This document shows, one piece after another, positions 59,101 to 64,000 of a DNA stretch of 64,000 bases (the first letter of the stretch is position 1; every line of letters begins with the position of its first letter). Source of the stretch: Gonapodya sp. JEL0774 (Eukaryota > Monoblepharomycota > Monoblepharidomycetes > Monoblepharidales > Gonapodyaceae); contig JADIIX010000006.1 in assembly GCA_027604505.1 (NCBI GenBank), positions 129,746-193,745 of the forward strand. Reading direction: 5' to 3'. The notes beneath the pieces are model-generated. The model had not been told where the DNA came from. It did not search any database and worked only from the letters and a program-made list of their open reading frames with translations. The position numbers and the translations under genes were made by a program.

Positions 59101-62040
59101 TCAGTTTTGAAGAATTAATGATAGCTCACCGAAAAGTCCTGAATGAGATCCTGGAGCGTGAGTGTCTCAAAACGCCTCAGCTGGACCATCTTCACAATAA
59201 CTTAATGTTGGGACAACAGGGTCATGATTCTCACCAAGCGCAACTGCTGTTTCCGTGTGAAACTCACAACGTTCTATTACATGCCGGTTCGCATCTGTGC
59301 CCCATATCGTCTTGGGGAACACCTTATTGACTATCGCGCTCACGTACGCAACAACCTAACGTCCCCCGAAACGGCCTCAGACATCACTACAAGACACGAC
59401 GAGTCGTTGTCGCACACGGCACTTACCCGCCTGTACGGCACGGTATGCTGCAGCAAATCTACGCTGGACTGTGATTGGTGAGATGAGACCTGGGGCACCT
59501 GGAATGAAAAATCGGCTCAGATTCTCAAAACTTCGTTTGGTGAGACTCCACCACATTCAACTGATGCGACGCACTTCCATATTGGGACAGTAAAACGCCA
59601 TCAGAGCGCCGAAATTGCAGCCGTGAACGCCTCTTACGAGTCGTCCCACCATCTTTCCAAACACCTTCAATCTCCACGGGATTTTTCGCACTGCTATCGC
59701 AGTCACAGATTTCTGAGTAAGATGTGGTGCAACGTGTGGGTCAGCGGCCGCTGCAATAAGTGCAGGGAGTGGAGTTCCGAGTGAATATGCGGTTTGTCTC
59801 GGAAATACCGAAGAGATGAGCGACCACTTGAGATGAGTGGGTTTCATACTTTGAGGATTGAGCCGGTTGAGAACGTCTGGAAGAGAGAGAAAATGTGGGA
59901 TACCGTGAAGGCGAAGCGTTGATGAACTCGTAGGACCAGAAAGAGAACGCACGATGCTTTGGAAGCCCCACTAAAATAGTTCCCTTGACACCTCTTGTCG
60001 GCCTGGCGTAAAAAATCCTCGAGCGGGCAAATGTAAGAGACGTTGTGATTCTTGCGTGTGCATTCCATTACGTGAGTGCAATGACGCTGAATTGGCTCAT
60101 GACCAGGCTCAAAGCATTGCAGAGCTCACCCCATCTTCCGTGCACCAGCAAGCAAATGTGCTTCATTTCCCTCGACTGTGCCAACTGCAACTCCCATCCG
60201 GGACAATCCCATTCCTCCATCAATTCCAAGATTCATTCTTGCCTCTGGCGCTGTCACGAGATCTGTGCACAACTCTCCGTCTGATTCCGATGCTGAATCA
60301 ATGTCCACGTATACAGATGAGGAAGCTGCCAATTCTAGTGATGCGTCGAAACCATGTGCCGAGCCTAAGTATTTCCGATGACATTTGGGGGACTTCGGAT
60401 TTTGTCCAGGTGCAGGTGTGGAGGGAGTCAGAGAGAGGGTTTGGACGGATGCGGAGGACATAGTCGAAGAAGAAGGCGGCACTTTGCCTTTGGGGGGGTG
60501 GCGCTTCCGCGATTTCTTTGTGTGTTTAGATGGAGGGAGGACATATTGGGTGGAGAGATCGACTAGGGTATCGACGGAAGGCTCTCCAGAAACCAGTGCT
60601 GCAGGATTCCCTGGTATTGTCCTCTTCTTCGCAGAAGTGCGGTTAGCGTTCTCCGTTGTCATTGATGCATCTCTCTTCCTCTTAAGACTCCGTGTCACTC
60701 CAGCGGCTTCATCCACACAGCCTTGTACACCCATACCCTTCTCCAGCGTTCCCTCGTCATTACAGTCCCACCGGCCACTAGCTCGTTCTATCATTTTCCT
60801 TCCCTCCATTCGAGCTATCTCTCCTTTTCTCTTACGGTTCTTCACAGCCACTGTGGCCGCACTAGCCAGTAACCAGTCCAACGTCACATCCCCAGTTCCT
60901 GGTCCCTTGATATGCCGCACGCCGGTGTTTCCAATTCCGGACTTCACGAATGAGTCCCGCGACAGCATGGCAGGCCGAGCGAGATCGGTAGCGGGAGGAC
61001 CTACGATTCAGTTTGGATGAGATATTTGGAATCGTTAGCGGAGCGACAGTACGAGGTAGGTGGGGAAATGGGGCGAAGTTAGAAAAAATAGAGTAATATA
61101 GCTTAGAGTACTTCAAGGAGACAGAAAGATGATGCGGTTCTCGACGTCGCCCACTCGCAATCACCAGATTCTCCAGCAGCTCCGTCGATATTGTCGTTCC
61201 CGTTTATGGGCAAACTCACCTATCAGTTGGTAAAAGCAGCCATTAGGAAGGGGGACGAACACGTACAGGGACGTGAGGAGCCATGTCATGAGCGCGTCCC
61301 CAGTGCTGCGGATGACGACGGGTAAATCCAAGTGTCAGTCAGCAGCATGTGGGCCCGCAGCATCTCAAAAAGCACACACCACATGAGCAGCGACTCCCAG
61401 GCAGGTCTCTTAACCTCATTAACAAGTGTGTTTGGAAAATGGTTCTCAACGCCGCGAGTGCCGGGCAGACAGTGTGTGGATTGGTCTCGGATCTTTTGAG
61501 AGGCGCGAGATGCAAGAAACCAAACCCACACAGACCAAACTACCTGAGCAAGCATGAATAAGTGATGCATACCTATCTGGAACACACCTGCCTATACCCG
61601 AGAGAAAGAACGTTTGGCATGCCGGATCTGAGCATGCTCTCAATAGCTCGGTTGACGAGCTGGGATACCACGTGAGAAAATGTTACATTGTTACCCTACT
61701 TTGTGGCTTTAACAACACCTACCTCGCCTTGTGTGAACTGGGATGGGCCGGGCTCTGGAGCTGGAGGCGGCATCCTCGCCATTGTTGTGGGTGATACAAG
61801 GGCGGTCGCCAGCAGGGCCGTAAAATTCCGCGGCTCGACATTCAGTGCAGGATTATACTTGGTTGGTGCTTCCACCGATTGTGCATCGTCTTGAATCAAT
61901 AGGGGATCGCGCTCGTCAGGAACATCCCCATCCATATGGGGTGCTTCAATGTCACAGCCAATTTCTTTAAGAAATGTGCGCAGAGTAACAGGGGGTGGGG
62001 ATACGAGGGAGGAAAGAACAACGGACGGAATGGTCATCAT
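56144..62040 (-). CDS. TERT: Telomerase reverse transcriptase, full length
   Basis: Extends telomeres on an RNA template. All four domains are visible. TEN: start MMTIPSVVLSSL, then TLRTFLKEIG, LVNRAIESMLRSGMPNVLSL, HFPNTLVNEVKRPAWESL and TSLYVFVPLPNGCFYQ-LIGPP. A basic, low-complexity linker follows (about 61000-60130). TRBD: ISSVFPRQTAYSLG, then KIPWRLKVFGKMVGRL and CNFGALMAFYCP, the T motif VFPKTIWGTDANRH, and LRRFETLTLQDLIQDF. RT: motif 1 FLWWFGEHFLLPLIR-TSFHVTE; motif 2 FVRMLPKESGARPIM; ELFGGSVLGMNEIY; motif A FFAKVDVKAAFDSL; B' VGIPQGSVLSSLLC-SFFYGDLE; motif C LLRLIDDFLYIST; D FINKSKTLVNF; E FPWCGILVHTRTL. CTE: FHPLFLDFALNS and FWDVLKMKRSKYGAVL to the TAA at 56144-56146. All three catalytic Asp residues are intact. 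Roughly twenty short introns; borders at 59.5-60.1 kb are uncertain. Confidence 0.93.
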
Positions 62041-62547
62041 TCCATGACCTGGGGCTATCCAGCAGAATTGGTTCACGGTGGCTCGATGGGATGAGGGTGG
62101 ACTATCCACACTAACTCTAACCCCCACCCTTTATTATCATACAAATTGGATCAAAGAACTCACTCGTTAGAGAGACATTATTTGTATGAGAATAGTAATG
62201 CAAATGATGCCCGAAATAGACCATGCTTGGGCACAAACAGTTGAACAGGGAGGGGTGTGGAAGGGCAATTACGTTAATTGAACAGATTTTCCCGTCGAAT
62301 GGTCCTCTCCCATGAAGAGCTGTAATAACACTGTGAATTTAGTACTCCCAATAACAATAAACGTGGCCATCCACAGAAGCCAAAAATTCAACGGGAAAAT
62401 CTGTTGAATTAACGTAATTATGCAATGGGTTTCGCGTGTTGTCTCCCCAGAAAGCTGAACGATGTCGCGGCCCAAACTCCGGTCGGGAAACCAAGTTGTG
62501 AAGCCGATCAACATTCGGGAAACTTTCCTGCCCAGTTTCATTCGAAA
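62041..62547. other. Divergent spacer between TERT and FAT1
   Basis: 507 bp between the TERT start (-) and the acyl-CoA synthetase start (+). It contains the inverted-repeat element at 62267-62418. The frame of the synthetase is open upstream to another ATG at 62425, inside this spacer. Confidence 0.5.
62267..62418. repeat. 152-bp element with 34-bp terminal inverted repeats (MITE-like)
   Basis: The left arm at 62267-62300 begins AATTACGTTAATTGAACAGA and the right arm at 62385-62418 is its reverse complement with two mismatches. The 84-bp interior is AT-rich and non-coding. I see no clear target-site duplication. It could be a miniature foldback transposon or a transcribed hairpin in the TERT/FAT1 promoter region. 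Confidence 0.7.
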
Positions 62548-64000
62548 ATGGCTGGTTTAATCCTAAACAATGCCCACAGCATCCTCATGGGATCATCAGT
62601 CGCAGCGACCGCAATCGCTGGAGGGGCCGCTCTTGGAGCTGCGGGGTTTATGTACGCGGATGCAACGTGAGTGGACCGTTTGCTGCCCCATTACCAAGTT
62701 CTTGCGATCTGAGCATTCCAATCCTTACATAATCTTGCTACTCGCTCGCAGTTACAACATCGTCGCAGATGTGAAGAGGTTCACGTGAGTTGGAGGGCAT
62801 TTCCTCCATCTAATATGTTTATCACGATCGCCCATCTGTCATCTTCACAGTGGAGATATTCTGGTTTACCGCCATGCCATGGGTCAACTAGCAAGTGGAA
62901 GAAACCATGGATTGTACACCTTTTTGGATACTGTCAACAGACTCCCCGACAAGACGTGTATTCGCAACCACGATTTCCGCGAGTGGAGTTACAAAGGCAA
63001 GGCTTCCCGCAATTAATGTGGGACAATCGCGATGTATCTCACCACTTTACATTCACCCGTCGTACAGAGTTCAACGCTATTACCACTCGACTCACTAACT
63101 ATCTACTCTCAAAGGGCCATCTCAGCGGGGAGACGTGCGCCATCATGCTGGAAAACAATGCCCAGCTTTGTATGGCTATGATCTCGTCCTTTAAGGGCAG
63201 ACTCGCTATGGTGAGTTGGGTCGGTGGCCAGAAAGTCCAGTTATGTCAGCGGCATTGTTCTCTTGATGAATAATAGGCTCCTCAAAATACAAACCTTCGT
63301 GGTGCTGCCTGTAAGTTTCTCGTTTCATGCACATCTTTCAATCACCACTAAATTCATCGCTGATAATTTTGCGTACAAACATAATTCCCAGTGATCCACT
63401 GTATAAAAATCGCTGGCTCCACGTGTTTTATATTCGAGTCTGCCTTTGTCTCCGCTGTGAGGGAGATCGCTCCAGAATTAAGAACCTTGGGAGTGAAGCT
63501 TTACTTCTGGGCACAGGTCTGTGCACTCCCTGCTTGATTCGAAAGATATGCGCCGAGTTCCAAATTTTTCCGTGTCTTCCACCTCCATCACAGGCCGATG
63601 ATGTTCCTGGACTCGCTGAAGAGACACCAGACTTCGCCGTGGATGGCGTAATCAGCGAGAAGAGGTTGAAGGAATTGGGTCCAGAGTTTAACTCGTTCGA
63701 TGCAATCGCAAAGATAATGAAAGAGACCGTCCCCACAGACCCGGTGTGTGTTGTTTGTTTCCAATTGAATCCTTTTTGCAGGAGCTGGCACTGACGTTGT
63801 GCTCCTACGTTCTTCTCATTCTCGAATCCCAATTCATCTTTCCCACCTGTCTCCCCATCCTCTTTTGTGCCTAAATTCCTCCATCAATATAACCGAATTT
63901 GTGTTTGTTCTTTTTCACCGAAAGGCCTACATCATCTACACCAGCGGCACCACGGGGTTGCCCAAAGGCGGTCAGCGTGATCATTTTGCCCTTGTTGCTG
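62548..64000 (+). CDS. FAT1: Fatty-acid transport protein / very-long-chain acyl-CoA synthetase, 5' part
   Basis: Runs off the window. It activates very-long-chain fatty acids to CoA esters and helps import them; found at peroxisome, ER or plasma membrane. Start at the ATG at 62548 (MAGLILNNAHSI), followed by the hydrophobic stretch AATAIAGGAALGAAGFMYAD, a likely membrane anchor; an in-frame ATG at 62425 is an alternative. Later exons give LFDTVNRLPDKTCIRNHD, FNAITTRLTNYLLSKGHL, CAIMLENNAQLCMAMI, NTNLRG (the FATP-specific block) and LIHCIKIAGSTCFIFES. The AMP-binding P-loop IIYTSGTTGLPKG follows near 63930-63970. The catalytic C-terminal part is outside the window. Confidence 0.92.

Noticed and set aside
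60126-60968. A 280-codon minus-strand frame that looks like a separate nuclear protein gene
   Set aside because: It is bounded by an acceptor that completes the TEN-domain end (QLIGPP) and by a GTGAGC donor, so it is best explained as the TEN-TRBD linker exon of TERT.

Overview
The window is nuclear DNA from a eukaryote with compact, intron-rich genes. Introns are mostly 45-100 nt with GT...AG ends, spacers are short, and both strands are used. The gene set points to a flagellated (zoosporic, chytrid-like) fungus. It has fungal-type genes (a GUP1-like MBOAT acyltransferase, a Dal5-type permease, an Ssz1-type Hsp70, Rat1/Xrn2) next to orthologues of proteins known only from organisms with motile cilia or flagella (ZMYND12, CFAP299, CFAP184/CCDC96). 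I cannot name the species.

Layout. 1-5.3 kb: the 3' part of methylthioadenosine phosphorylase (+), HMG-CoA lyase (-) and a 13-exon 2-oxoglutarate/Fe(II) oxygenase (+). 6-9.2 kb: a glutamine-rich bZIP transcription factor (-) whose DNA-binding region is assembled across a 20-nt microexon. 10-14.7 kb: a 3-hydroxyisobutyrate-dehydrogenase-family enzyme (+) and a low-complexity protein (+). 14.8-20.9 kb: one coiled-coil protein of 1918 residues (-) with a run of about 28 tandem 14-residue repeats. 21-23.2 kb: an EthD-domain protein and an unrecognised gene (both -). 23.2-29.3 kb: the U5 snRNP GTPase Snu114 and ZMYND12 (both +). 29.5-33.8 kb: a SWIM zinc-finger protein and a P-loop protein (both -), separated by a strong G-quadruplex motif. 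33.8-35.4 kb has no gene I can support. 35.4-43.5 kb: GUP1 (-), CFAP299 (+) and Xrn2/Rat1 (-). 43.9-51 kb: the permease and Ssz1 (both -) around a 1.5-kb spacer with two poly-C tracts. 51.4-56.1 kb: CFAP184 and an unidentified coiled-coil gene (both +). 56.1-62.0 kb: a full-length telomerase reverse transcriptase (-) with TEN, TRBD, RT and C-terminal domains. 62.5 kb to the end: the 5' part of a fatty-acid transport protein/very-long-chain acyl-CoA synthetase (+).

There is no operon-like pathway. The only functional theme is the flagellum: three recognised axonemal genes lie within 27 kb, and two further coiled-coil genes could belong with them. No CRISPR array, rRNA or convincing tRNA was seen. 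Reverse-transcriptase-like sequence at 56-60 kb belongs to the telomerase gene, not to a retroelement. Exon boundaries were worked out by hand from reading frame, splice consensus and family conservation. Where exon lengths sum to a whole number of codons this is stated; the other models are approximate.
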